A stretch of DNA of 64,000 bases from Euryodendron excelsum (lineage: Eukaryota; Streptophyta; Magnoliopsida; Ericales; Pentaphylacaceae), in contig CM065378.1 in NCBI GenBank assembly GCA_033060915.1, positions 58,023,501-58,087,500 of the forward strand, written 5' to 3'. Shown here piece after piece: positions 34,888 to 47,662 of this stretch (position 1 is its first letter; each line of letters starts with the position of its first letter). The translations under genes and the position numbers were made by a program. The notes beneath the pieces were generated by a model. That model saw only the letters and a list, made by a program, of their open reading frames with translations, did no database searches and was not told the origin of the DNA.

Positions 34888-37800
34888 ATGGCTGCATCAT
34901 TACGAGAGTTCTCTACAGAGTTTATGAAACTGGATCGTTTTGATGGAGTAAACTTCAAAAGATGGTAGAAGAAAATGTACTTCCTACTTGCTAGTCTCAA
35001 AGTGGTGTATGTACTCACCACCCTTAAGCCTGTTACAAATGAAGATGAGACTGTGACTGAAACACGGACAAGGACGAAATGGGAGCAAGATGACTACATA
35101 TGCAAAGGACACATCTGCAATGCAATGTCTGATACTCTGTTCGACATGTACCAAAATAAAGGGACTGCTAAAGAGTTGTGGGGTGCACTTGAAGCCAAGT
35201 ACTTAATGGAGGATGCCACTAGTAAGAAATTTCTGGCTTAAAAAATTTTTAATTATAAGATTGCTGATACTCGTCTTGTTATTGAGCAGTTTCATGAAAT
35301 CATGCATATCCTTAACCGATTCAATTAGTATGACATGAAAATGGATGAATCCATTATGATTTCTGCCATTTTGGACAAGCTTCTATCATCATGGAAAGAC
35401 TACAAAAAGAGTCTTAAATATAAAAAAGAGGACCTGTCTCTTGAAGAATTGGCCCGTCATCTTCGGATTGAGGAGGAATTTTGAAAAAGCAACAGTAATG
35501 ACGAGCATAGCTCTCATGCCTCCAAGGTTCATATGATGGAGGATGGACAAGGGTCAAAACCGCCTTCCCAATCTAGACAAGACAATTGTAAGAGAGGCAG
35601 AAATGCTGGTAAGAATGACAATAATTCTAGAAACAACCAGAATCACAATAAGAAGAAAAAGAAAGGGGCATGTTTCTATTGCAAAAAGAAAGGCCACTAC
35701 AAGAAAGAGTGTCGTCTCTTTAAGAAATAAAAAGGGAATGATGCTAAAGACTCTAAGGAGAAATTTGTGGCCATGATATCCAAGGTTAATATCCTTGAAG
35801 ACAATGAAGCATGGTGGATTGACTTTGGTGCGACGAGGCATATTTGTAAAGACAAAAGTTCTTTCAAGACCTATGAACCCATGGAGAACGGCAATGTTCT
35901 TTACATGGGCAACTCGTCCACTACAGCAGTTAAGGAAAAAGGATCTGTGAATATAGAGTTTACTTCTGACAAAAGCCTTACTCTTACTGATGTGTATCAT
36001 GTACTAGAAGTTAGGAAGAATCTGGTGTCTGGGAGTCTTCTTAATAAGTTTGGGTTTAAACTTGTTTTTGAGTCGAACAAATTTGTCTTGACTAATGGAG
36101 GGATGTTTGTTGAAAAAGGATATTTGTATGAGAGCATGTTCAAATTTAATATTAATAAAGTGAATGTTTCTGCTTATATGATTGATTCTTTTTCTTTATG
36201 GCATTTTCGTTTAGGATATGTTAATTCAAGAAGAATGCATGATATGGCTAACTTAGAATTAATTTCTAAATGTGCAAATGACATGAATGATAAATGCAGA
36301 ATATGTATGCATACTAAAATCACTAGAAAATTATTCTCGAAAGTTGATAGAAATTCTACTTTGTTGGAATTGATTCATAGTAATGTGTGTGATATGCATA
36401 GCACATGTACTAGAGAAGGCAAAAAGTACTTTGTGACTTTCATTGATGATTATACAAGATTTTGTTATATTTATTTACTATAAACTAAAGATGAAGTTTT
36501 AGATAAATTTAAAGTTTATAAAATAGAAGTTGAATGTCAATGTAATGTTAAGGTTAAATGTCTAAGATCAGATAGGGGAGGTGAATATTTTTTTTCTGCA
36601 TTTTGTGAATATGTTGATATTGTCCATGAAACCTCTATGGCTTACACTCCATAACAAAATGGAGTTACTGAAAGGAAAAACAGAACATTAGTAGAAATGA
36701 CTAATGCTATGCTTTTTAATTCTGGTATTTCTAATGGTTTTTGGGGTGAAGCTATGTCAATTGCATGTTATATTTTAAATCGTGTTCCTCACAAGATGTC
36801 TAAAGTGTCTCCACATGAGTTATGAAATAAAAGAAAGCCTAATTTGTCTTATCTTAAAGTTTAAGCCTGCAGAGCCATTGTTAGATTACATGAACCTAAT
36901 ATCAAGAAGTTAGGACAAAAAGTTATTGAATGCATTTTCTTGGGATATGCAGAACATAGTAAAGGATATAGATTTCTTGTTATTGAGACTAATGATTCAA
37001 TTGAGATCAATACTATTTTTGAATCTAGAGATGTAGTCTTTTATGAAAACGGGTTCACGTCTATTTCCATTATAAATGAGACTAAAAAACAAGTGGAACC
37101 ACCTTTGAAATCACAGAAAGATGTCATTGTATCTTCTGAACCTAGAAGCAGTAAAAGGATAAGGACTGAAAAGTCTTTTGGGCCAAATTTCATTGTTATT
37201 TGGTATAAGGTACTAGAGATTATATCTCTAAGCAAACTTCGATTTCTGCTTCTATAGAACTTGAACCTCTTTCATTTGATGAGGCTATGAAGTTTCAAGA
37301 TTCAACTTTTTGGAAAGAGGCTATTAAAGATGAAATGGACTCTATTATGGGTAATAAAACTTGGAAATTAGTTGATCTACCACCTGGTTTTGTTCCTGTT
37401 GGATGTAAATGGCTTTTCAAAAAGAAAATGAAGGTAGATGGAACTATAAACAAGTTTAAGGCCAGATTAGTTGCTAAAGGTTTTAAGTAACAAGAAGGTA
37501 TAGACTATTATGATACTTATGCACCTGTTGCTAGAATTAATACTATCCGATTGCTTATTGCATTAACTTCTATCTATAACTTCGAAATTCACCAAATGGA
37601 TGTTAAAACTGTATTTCTAAATGGTGAATTGGATGAAGAGGTTTATATGGACCAACCTGAGGGTTTTATCATGCTTGGATAAGAACATAAAATTTGTAAG
37701 TTGGTTAAGTCTCTTTACGGACTTAAACAAGCACCTAAACAGTGGCATGAGAAATTTGATCAAGTTGTGGTTACTAACAGCTTTAAAATACATGAATCTG

Positions 37801-38801
37801 ATAAGTGTGTTTATAGTAAGTTCAATCATGATAAATGTGTAATTATCTGTTTATATGTAGATGACCTGTTAATTTTTGGTACTGATTATGATAGTATTGT
37901 GGAAGTTAAGAAATTTTTGTCATCTAATTTTAAAATGAAAGACATGGGGATTGTTGATGTCATTTTGGATATCTAAATTAAAAAGAATACTAATGAGATT
38001 GTCCTTTCTCAATCACATTATATAGAAAAAATACTCAGAAGTTTTGATTTATTTGATTGCAAATCTGTGAGTACACCGTTTGATTCAAATATGAAATTGT
38101 ATCCTACTACTAGTAGAGCTATTAATTAATTAAAGTATGCTAGAGTAATTGGTTGTTTGATGTATGCTATGACATGCACACGACCTGATATTACTTATGT
38201 AGTTGGTAAACTTAGTAGATTTACTAGTAATCCTGGCACTAGTCGTTGGAATGCTGTAACAAGAGTTTTAAAATATCTAAAAGGAACCATGGATTATGGT
38301 TTGTGTTACAGTGAGCATCTTACGGTTTTGGAAGGATACATTGATGCTAGTTGGATATCTGACCGAGATGATCATACATCAACCAGTGGGTGGATATTTC
38401 TCCTTGGTGGAGGAGCTATTTCCTGGGGTTCTAAGAAGCAGACTTTGATTACAAACTCTACCATGACTACAGAGTTTGTAACTTTGGCTTCTTATAACAA
38501 AGAGGCTGAGTGGCTTAGGAATTTGTTATTGAAAATTCCTTTTTCGTCTAAACCAATATCACCTATATCTTTGCATTATGATAGTGAAGCTACACTGTCA
38601 CGAGCATATAGCCACATTTATAATGGCAAATCTAGGCACATTGGCTTGAGACATAGCAGTGTGAGACAAATGCTCACTGGTGGAGTTATCACCATAGATT
38701 TTATGAGATCATGCCAAAACTTGGTAGATCTGCTTACTAAAAGACTTGCAAGGGACTTGATGAAGAAAAAATCAAAAGGGATGGGTCTTCGGCCCATATG
38801 A
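34888..38801 (+). pseudogene. Copia gag-pol polyprotein, multiply inactivated
   Basis: The frame opens at ATG 34888. Domains in order: gag (about 34888-35730) with a zinc knuckle CFYCKKKGHYKKEC; protease with DFGAT at about 35821-35835 where the family has DSGAT; integrase (about 36180-36900), whose first catalytic Asp appears as Asn in LIHSNVCDM and one zinc-binding His as Tyr, while RSDRGGEY and TERKNR remain; reverse transcriptase (about 37290-37980) with intact LYVDDLL; RNase H (about 38150-38801) with GYIDASW. In-frame stops are at 34966, 35239, 35326, 35482, 35728, 36481, 36652, 36823, 36862, 37206, 37488, 37680, 37974 and 38127, and a one-base deletion lies near 37195. Most stops fit single transitions from Gln, Arg or Trp codons. 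No functional protein can be made. Confidence 0.9.
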
Positions 38802-39362
38802 TTAGTCATCACCGGTGGAAACTCGACTCAACGTTTGAAACATCAAGTCTTGAGTTCAATGAGCCAAAGTACATTGGATGTAGTGACTGTAAGTACTACA
38901 CATATTTTTCATTAAAAAAAAAAAGGTGCTTGATACCAGTAATGTAAATGGGAAAGGTTGAGCAATAAGCTCTTAATAGACTTATAACATATTGTGTTGA
39001 AGTGTTAAAGTTACTGGAACACCTTAGATAAGTCTACCTATATGAGTGTTGAAGGTGGTGCCGCCTTTTATGATGACTTGGGCAGTCTCTAGAGCACTCA
39101 TGAAACAGGATATAGACACAAGGCCAATCCACATGTTGGCTTTTATGAATTTACCTAAATAAGAGAATACTGATGTATGAGACATGTCTGGTTAGCTATA
39201 CAGGATTGTTAGTTCAAAACTTACCTACTATGCCATCCTTGTTAATCTTGACGTGTTATCACTAAGTGACGGTTCAAGTCCATAAGATACATTCATTTAT
39301 GCATTAGTTTTTCTTGTCTGGCCAAAATATGTTTTCAAATTATTTTAAAAATAGTGGGGGAT

Positions 39363-40324
39363 TGTTGAAAATATTTTCAAAATATATAATATATCTAGAA
39401 GTTTTGGGATTTTTCAAAATGGTTTTGACTAACTTTCAAGAAGGTCTTTATTGCCTTATTAAATGAATTTCACATTGAAAAGTGAAAAATTTTGTAAAAC
39501 ATTTATAAATGCCAACAAGTTTCTATGTATTACTTTAGAACAATGATTGAATGTAGCACTCAAATATGAGCATGTGTGTCAAGCCACATGTGCGCCACAC
39601 ACATGTCTTGCGTGGCGCAATGTGACGCTTTCGTGGCGCACTTGGCACTTGGACACATGGCACGTGCGCATGTGGCGTGTGATCAAGACCATTGATTTTT
39701 GTCAATCATGATAATCAACGATCGGATGACTAATACATAAGCAAAAAGGATCGTATGGTGAGAATCACACTTGATCATAAAGGTGTGATAAATGATCTGA
39801 TCAAACAATGAATAAATGCGATCTACACCGTTCGATTAGAAATGGGTGATCCGACGGCTGTGTTTAAACCTGCAAGTGACTATTAAAAATCAGTTATTAT
39901 TTGAATTTTAACAGTCATGTTTGGTCCAAAAAGACACCAAAATGTTTATAAAAATATGACAGATTCGCAGACAATGGATACATATTTTATACTATAACTT
40001 CTCTCTATATTAAAAGGTATTACAGTTTTTGATTCTTTCTAGTTTTTTATTGTTCATCATCTGAAGTCTGTTTCTGCAGAAATAGACATTCAGACTTGAT
40101 AATCAGAGGGTATTCGGGTCTGATTTTCGTATGTGAAACACGCAGTCAGAATTACAGATTTTCTAGGCTCTATTGTATCCTAGAGGCGATTCGTCATTAA
40201 CTCGGTGCACACCAAATTCTGAAAATTGGTGGGGGTGAATATCATCTTAAGAAAAACGATATTAATCATGCTTTAAATGTGATTTTTCATCTTTGTTTTT
40301 CTTTTACAGATTTTTATACTAACA
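39363..40324 (+). repeat. 3' LTR of the larger copia element
   Basis: Collinear with 33896-34865 and ends ACTAACA at 40324. It is preceded by the polypurine tract ending in AGTGGGGGAT. Many of the differences from the 5' LTR are C/T or G/A. Confidence 0.9.
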
Positions 40325-41011
40325 CTACATACATACATACACAAACATGCATTGTGAAAGTAAGAAATGGAATGCGCCCCTCTCTCTCTCTCTCTTTGTC
40401 ACAAGAAGAGCAGCAGAAGAAGAAGCAGAATGAGCATTACGGTTCGCAAGCACATTTGAATAGCTTATACATGCATACATACATACAGTAACATGCATAC
40501 TACCGCTCTCGGCAAAACTAAAAAAATCTGCTTGCATTTTGGCAGGGGGTCCAATTTCACCTGGTAGATAATCGATTTTGCTCTATTATCTTCTGTGCAA
40601 ATATTTTGGCAAAATAATGTTTTTGTTATATTGTGAAAACATCTATCTTCAACAGATTAGAATAAGTTTAATACAGTATCTAGTTGAAAATAAATACTTT
40701 TATTGGTTTTAAAATAACGTGCTTATGCTTATAAAAATAAAGGTTTTCAACTGATTAAAACATTTTTATTATAAAAGTTGAGAAAATTATTATATATTTT
40801 TTTATAACAATCCTGGAATAACCCACAAAATGATCCATCTTTTATGGACACTTTAGGACTATTAAATACTCACTCACACACCCAAACGTTCCTGATGCTG
40901 AGAAAATCATTATAACGTGCTATGAATTCATTTTGTAAATAAACAATAAGTCTTTATTGCACCTGGTAACAAATATAATTCTACTCCCAAATACAAAAGA
41001 AATGTTGGAAC
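40325..41011. other. Intergenic DNA with short microsatellites
   Basis: Contains CATA repeats (40326-40343 and about 40473-40488) and a (TC)n run at about 40380-40396. No coding signature. Confidence 0.55.
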
Positions 41012-41873
41012 CATAGTTATGAGATGATTCAGTAATTGAACTGGTCAAGTTACTGGTTCAATAATTTACCGATTCAACTGGCTCAACTAGTTATATTATA
41101 AATAAATAACAAAAATATATTTAAATAAAAATAATAGGTAAAAAAATTATCAATCTAACAAATGATACTCCCTTTCATACAATAACTCAAATAAGTATAA
41201 AAATAAATAATTTATAAGAAAAGTATACAAATAAATAAGTATAGAAACATTCAAGTGGACTTATTTTCCTCTCTAATTTAATATTTTTTAATCTAGTGTC
41301 CACTAGTATTTTTCTTTTTAAAAGAAATGGTGTAAAACTTAACAATAATATGTATTATTAAGAAAATAATTTTCATTTTTTTTTTTCTTATTCTCTTTTT
41401 TTTTTTTTTTTTTTTATGCTATACCATCCTCTTTCTCATCTTTATAATAATTATATCGATATATCCAATTATAATCTGAAAAGCATATAGAAACATAAGT
41501 TTAAAATGAGAAAACAATACAAAGTAGAAAAGTAAGATTGTGCATTATTTGCCTTGTCTTTTTTTCTTTTTTTTTTTTGTATCCTCCCCTTGCTTCCTTT
41601 TTTTTCTTTTTTTTTTTGGCTTTAGTTTAAAGTTTTTACTTTTTTATTATATTTTTCATCAAAAAATCACAAAAAACATATGATTTTAAATCACGTTGAA
41701 TCGGCCGATTCGGTTCAATTAGAATACCGATTAGTTTACTGATTTTTTAAAATATCGACCCTTCCGGTTCAACTCTGCATTTTAAATATTCTAATTGAAC
41801 CGAACCAGTTCAAGATCCGATTCTTGATTCAACCGGTTGAACTTGTTGGTCCGATTCAATTCTGATAACTGTG
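41012..41873. mobile_element. Non-autonomous TIR element, possibly Mutator-like
   Basis: The left end CATAGTTATGAGATGATTCA and the right end, read in inverse as CACAGTTATCAGAATTGAAT, form long imperfect inverted repeats that continue inward through GAACTGG/CAAGTT and GGTTGAAC/ACTGGTTC words. Flanks are gttggaac and attggaac, sharing seven bases, consistent with an aged target duplication of the 8-9 bp class. The 862-bp interior is AT-rich and codes for nothing I recognise. Confidence 0.6.
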
Positions 41874-42741
41874 ATTGGAACAAAAATCTCACCACCATAG
41901 CATGCTTGCACATGATACCAACCTTACTTTGAAATATGATTTTCTTTTTCTTTTTTTGCTGTTTATTATCGTTTTCATTTTATGTTCTTACTACTAGTAT
42001 GTTGTGAATATTTGAATAAAATTTAAAACTAAAAAAAAAAAACCAACTCTATGACGCAAAATAAGTTATAATGGTCTAAATTTCTAATAATTAAGTGTAT
42101 TTGGTTAGATAATCTATAAATTAAAATTTTTAAGGTTCATAAAATTCACAAAATATATTTTGGAAATTTGTAGAAAAAAAATACTAATTTTTTTTATTTT
42201 ATATTCTATGATTAATGGAATTTACAAGTGGAGTGGCTTTCCCTTATTCATGATATCTTATAAGGTTATGCTTGATTCATGAATTTAGTGAAGACAAGAA
42301 AAGCAAATCCAAAAGAACCATTAGTCCTTATTAAATTACTATGAAAATAAAGAGAAAAATAAATATATGTAATTATAAATGCTTAATTTTAAATATTAAT
42401 TTCGTCTAACTCTTTTTCTTAACTATAGTTATTTCATACAATTTTTTTGTACTTAACTCTTGAATAAACCAAAGGAAGAACTACGGACAACTTTGTTCTT
42501 TTTCCTTGTTTGATGTAAAAGCTTACTTTATTTGAATATTTCAAATGCTTAAACCTCATAAAATTTAACTTTTTGTCATTCTATTTTACTGAAACTTCTA
42601 GGTGGTTTATCATACAAATATATTTGAATTTGCTATTTAAAGTTTGTTTTGAGAGGTGAAAGGTCTTTGTACTCTGTTCTGTAGTCTCTGCTTATTTTTT
42701 GTCATTTGGTTTTGGTTTTCTATCTAGACTCTCTATTTGAT
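41874..42741. other. AT-rich intergenic DNA, nothing recognised
   Basis: Short frames and poly-A/T tracts only. Confidence 0.55.
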
Positions 42742-43062
42742 TGTTGAAAAACCAACCTTGCCCAAAATTACACGTCAAGTCATAGAGGATAAAACTTGTC
42801 AAACTCTACCAAGATAGGCAAGCCAGGTAAAGTCAACCACAAAGGATAAGCTAACTTGAGCAATAACTTGGCAATGTAACATGTATTCAAGTTAGCTTGG
42901 CAAGGTGTTCACTTTCAAAATCCACAAATACGAGTGAGGAAAGAAAAGCACAATTAAAATATGCAAAAGAAGCGTTTCATTAATGTTGACAACCCATTTT
43001 GCACCTCCATCACAAACAAATATTTGTCCGAGGTCGTTATCCGCAAAAACTTGGTATCAGAG
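42742..43062 (+). mobile_element. Orphan LTR fragment followed by tRNA-Met-type primer site
   Basis: A segment beginning TGTTGAAAAACC and ending near ATCCGCA is followed within a few bases by TTGGTATCAGAG (about 43050-43061), the hallmark copia primer-binding site complementary to initiator tRNA-Met. About 100-150 bases of possible leader follow, then homology ends and no gag frame or second LTR is visible. It looks like the left end of a truncated plus-strand element. The LTR start is inferred only from the TG and spacing. Confidence 0.4.
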
Positions 43063-46000
43063 ATCATAAACCTCTGAAAACCCTAACCCTGAGTTCGGGA
43101 ATTGACATTGATCACCCATCGATCTAGTCCGGAGTCTAGTGTTTTGTGGCAATTACCCAGCAAAATGATAATCCAAAGTACTGTTACTGACCACAATCAC
43201 TCTTTAAAGTCCTTTTAATGACTATCAGTAGTCAATGTCTTACCCTAAAAGCAACCAAACAAACAAAAAATAAATAAATAATTTCATCTTGCACACATCT
43301 CTAATTGCGTGCAAAATTTTTTTAGTGCAGTACAAATTTAGCTTGTCAATATACTTGCCCACCCCAATTTTAACACGTGGCATGTTGATGCAAGCCAAAT
43401 GATGTCAGCACAATGACATTACTAATAAAACTATGACATCCATCCATTCATTTTAATTATGTGTGGATTAGCCTAAGGAAGGTGCTTACGTGACATGATT
43501 TAATGTTAATTATTTTCTAGCATTTTTATTTGTGATTAAACATAATTAACTAACTTAATTGAGAATTAATTAATGTCAATAAATGTGCTAGGGTGTATTG
43601 GTGACACCTAGCTGTATGTTTCACTTACAAGATGTGTGTGTGGGTGCCATGTGTGATATTAAGTACAAAATTATAAGTAAAATTATTGGGTTAAGACAAG
43701 AAACAAGAGAGAACTTTGCATAGGAAGAGAGTAGCTAGTGTAGAAATTTTGTTTGCCAAAAAAGAGAGAGAAAAGGAGAAAATGAAAAGAAAATGAAGGG
43801 AAAATTTTTGTAGACCTTGTCTAGTGAGAAATGAAATCCCGTGTCTATATTTTTTTTATTCATATATTAGAGATCTCCTTAAAATAATCACATGTTAATA
43901 ATTTATGCATTTAAATCACTTATTGGAAGACCATGCTCATATGAGACCTTAAAGTTCAAATTCTAGAGTACTCCTTGTTGATTCCTTAAAGATTTTAATT
44001 ATTTGTGATATTTAATTTGTAACATTTACTCAGAATTTATTTTTAATATTTCTTATGAGTAATAGAAGGGTGAGAGGTCAACTACGGAGGCTGGATTGAT
44101 TTGGGTATTAGATTAAAAAAGAGAAAAGTTAAAAGCTTGTTTAGGACTCTATTTGAATTCTATCAATTAACACTAACACACTTTAGAAAAATAATAGTTA
44201 CTCTCTAGAGGAAACTCGAAATCTTGCATTGTTTGATGTACTAGAAACTAGACTTGTATATCTGTCTTTTGGTAGGCTTGCAGTCCATCTTATTGTAAAT
44301 TGATACAAATTTCAATTTGAAGTGGCCTAAAAGTACTCTATGCAACTCTATTTTTAAGATTATATAACATGTTCATATTCAAATGGTTGTAACTCCTTCA
44401 TTCGAAGTTCATTTTAGACTTGTGATCTATTAGTTTAAAGATCTTTAAGTCTACTTTCTAATGACACACTAATTCCATTTATAAATTCTTAATATTGTAA
44501 AAGATATGATCAAAAGAGTACACCTATGCACATTAGTTGTTAAACTTAATGATTATGCATATACATGCATTTTATTTTCATTTGCAATAATGCATAATTT
44601 TTGAAAATGGTTTGATTGGGAATTAACTTAGATGCATGCATTTAACGAAAGAACATGAGAATGTAAATGTATTACTCATTTGTATAATATGATTTGGTTT
44701 GTATTAGGTCTAGAAAGTCCGATGCCCATTTTGGCTTCGTTTAAGAATTAGATGGAGACATGGAATTAGAAAACAAATTATTTGAGGTGAGGATATGAAA
44801 TTATATGGACTGCCACACACATTCTAGGAGATTTGCCATTAAACCCAGAATAGAGCATGACAAAAACCCTATGGTACTTGTCAAAACCCCTATTGCATGC
44901 ATAACAAGGCATGTGTAAAGGAAAATTAAGCTACACGCATTTAGAACCCCTTATTTTTGGGTCCGGAAATGTTTCCACTTACCTACAACTCTGTCAGATT
45001 TGAACTGTGAAAATGTCCCCGTGCTCTCCAAACTTCAGCAATAGCCAAACGACATCCATATAGGATTCTAGTGCAATGCTTTGATATCTGGCCTAGCTTA
45101 TTCTTTGTATAAGCTAGAGCCCAGGAAGAAGAATCCTTGCACCAATAATGCCTATAGTATAGCCGGGCTACTGTCGGATTTGCACCTATTCAAAACTCTC
45201 TTTAAGATTTTCTGCATGAAAATAGGCCATTGTCTAAGTCGAAACTCTGTCAGAATCATATTAGGTAATAGTTACCTTCACAAAAGCACCGCATAGCATG
45301 CATCTCTGCTTTTACTCCTATATTTACTAGTAGCTCCTTTGCAGCTTTTATTCGGTTCAATGCCTGCATACAACTCATTTCATTTGGTAAAAACTCCATC
45401 CTAACAGGACACAAGCCATTATAATGGCCATTTCAAAACTCAGAAAACCATTTTAGAAAACAAAGCTTTATCCTGAGCCGTTGTATATTTTAAAGTTGCC
45501 GCCTCGCCTCGTGGATCATCATCCGTATTAAAAATACAAGGTCTCGCTTTTGACAACTCAAAAAAATCAATTAATAAACAAGGCCTTGTCCTGAGCTTAC
45601 GTACGCATGCCTGCGTGCGGTTGTTGCTTGCAGATCCTTCCACATTAAAAAATATAAAGCCCCTTCGTGGACAAGCGGCCTCTTTTATCAGGTAAAAGTT
45701 GACCCCACAAATTGCTGCATTCTATGGGTAAAATCCAACTTTTTGATAGGAAACTTCCAGACATGGTAAGACAACCATGATCCTCATATAGCCCTTTTCA
45801 AAATTGGAAAGCTCAGTGGTACCAACTTCTTTCCAAAAACAATATATGACCCGAACTATATTCGACCTTATTCTCATTCCGGCTTAATAATAGTTTGAGT
45901 TTTCTTCAGGTCCGGTCACAATTTCCTCAAAATCACTATTTTGAAAGTAGACTTGTTTTGAAAGCCTACAAGCCTGAATTATATTTGGTTCAATCTCCCA

Positions 46001-46710
46001 CCGACAAGATACATAGGCAGTCCAACAATCTATTCTTGGGCTAGGTTAGGCTCAGTTAAAAATAAAGCCTATTTTTACTGAAAGTTACTCAATTTGATCT
46101 ACGACAACTTGATTCTTGTTTTGTCGTGTTCTGTAAGCAATCGGCTCTTCCCAGATACAATCAGAAGTCATCACAAAACCTCTGCCATTTTTGTAACACA
46201 TTCCCGACCATGGCTGTTATGCTGCTCGCATATATACATGCATACACAACATTTGCATAGATGCCCTATGTACAAACATTTTAAATTGTCATGGCACAAG
46301 ACGGTACTGGACAACTACACACAACTAACATGCTACATATATAATGATGATGATAAATTGAAGGAATCCTAACTTAGGGATAATAAAAATGGGAGTACTG
46401 TGCCATTTTTTTTTTTACGTAAAGTTGGGTGCTTAACCATGACACATAATCGAATCTATGGACACCAACATGGTAAAATGTTCAAAAAATAGACTCACCA
46501 TAAAGGGCCTTTAAAAAAAAAAAAAAATTCAAAAACAAACAAGACATGTTTTCTGCATTAAAACTATGGTTTTATCAAAAAATTCATGTTTGCAAAAATA
46601 CATGTTTTGGGTAACAGACATACCCAAAATGCCAAGTAGTGTCACCAAGTCTTTTCAAAGAGCAAAAAGGCCCATTTCAAACTAAAAGCGCATAACAGTA
46701 ACGAGGGTCC
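43063..46710. other. Intergenic DNA, probably retroelement debris, no gene
   Basis: Only short frames occur. At about 46000-46020 the phrase ACAAGATACATAGGCAGTCC resembles words seen in plant Gypsy-type LTRs, and 45430-45720 has a different, GC-richer texture. I could not delimit any element. Confidence 0.4.
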
Positions 46711-46718
46711 CTTGTACC

Positions 46719-47073
46719 TAGGACTGTAAAATGAATCAAGCTACTCGAGCTCGGCTTGTGTTCGTCTCGTTAAAAGCTCGTTTGAGATCGGTTCGTTATA
46801 TAAACAAACCAAGCTTGAACACATTTTAAAACTCGTTAATTTTTTGAGCTCGGCTCGAACTCGGCTCGACAAACTTATATACCTTTAAAAATTCAAGCTA
46901 CTCGAGTTCGGCTCGTGATTGGCTCGATTAAAGCTCGTTTGAGCTTGGTTCGAAAGTTAATCAAACCAAACTTGAACACATTTTCAAGCTCAATAAAATT
47001 ATTAAACCAAGCTTGAACAACCCTTTATTCGGCTCGGCTCGGCTCGGCTCGGCTCGGCTCGTTTACAGCCCTA
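46719..47073. mobile_element. hAT-type MITE with exact 8-bp TSD
   Basis: The ends are TAGGACTGTAAA and TTTACAGCCCTA, inverted repeats matching at 11 of 12 bases. The flanking 8-mer cttgtacc is identical on both sides (46711-46718 and 47074-47081), the signature of hAT transposition. The 355-bp body is built of GAGCTCGGCTCG-like words and AAGCTTGAACA repeats, and ends in about six copies of the pentamer GGCTC. It encodes no protein. Confidence 0.88.
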
Positions 47074-47081
47074 CTTGTACC

Positions 47082-47662
47082 CAAAGGATAGATGCCCTTA
47101 GTTGCACACGGGTTTAATTTTGGATGTCTCCCTCATCAGACATTATGCCATCAAAAATCTGGAAGTGACAATTAATATTTGAAAAATAAAAACAAGCGGC
47201 ACATTCATTAACACCAGAAGTAAAGAAGACAAGAATATAGAAATAGAAATTAGTCAAACTATTTTATTGAGTATCATCAGCAATATCAATCTTAGCACCC
47301 TCCACAACCATTGAAGTAGTGTCATCCTTCGACACAAATGAGGAGAAATCCTTATCAGAGTGTAACATCTTCCATCCTTTGAAGCTACTCAAAACCACCA
47401 AGGTAAGACTCAGCTAATAAGAAGTTGTGGCAGTATGAGGACTTGTACTTGCCCACAACTTCTTAAGCTCGAAACAAGACTTATATTGCTATGTCATCGG
47501 CCTAGTAGCCTAGCAAAGAGCCTTCTCGGCTTCCAATGCTGCTTAAGCCTCCTCGTAACTTTTTCTCCGAATCAACTATGGCCATCAACTTCTTTTTAGC
47601 CTAGGCCATTATTTGGCCATGGACAACTCCGATTTCTTCTTTAGTTACAGAAATTCCTAACA
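47082..47662 (-). other. Degraded minus-strand coding-like stretch
   Basis: Read on the minus strand, several short blocks look protein-like (for example SSYCHNFLLAESYLGGFE near 47400-47455) but are cut by stops. It may continue the unrecognised frames at 47663-48384 and could be a decayed gag-like or transposon gene. No family was identified. Confidence 0.3.

Larger units (their letters stand above)
33896..40324 (+). mobile_element. Full-length, inactive Ty1/copia LTR retrotransposon
   Basis: LTRs of about 970 and 962 bp start TGTTGAAAATATTTTC and end TAACA. Flanking 5-mers are ctata (left) and ctaca (right), an aged target-site duplication. A purine-rich tract (AGTGGGGGA) immediately precedes the 3' LTR. 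The internal region encodes, in copia order, gag with zinc knuckle, protease, integrase, reverse transcriptase and RNase H, all on the plus strand. About fourteen in-frame stops and one frameshift make it non-autonomous. I could not recognise a standard initiator-tRNA primer site after the 5' LTR. Over the first 250 bases the LTRs differ at roughly one position in eight by eye, so the insertion is old. Confidence 0.92.

Noticed and set aside
35554..36000. 148-codon minus-strand frame in the larger copia element
   Set aside because: Antisense shadow of the gag zinc knuckle and protease region.
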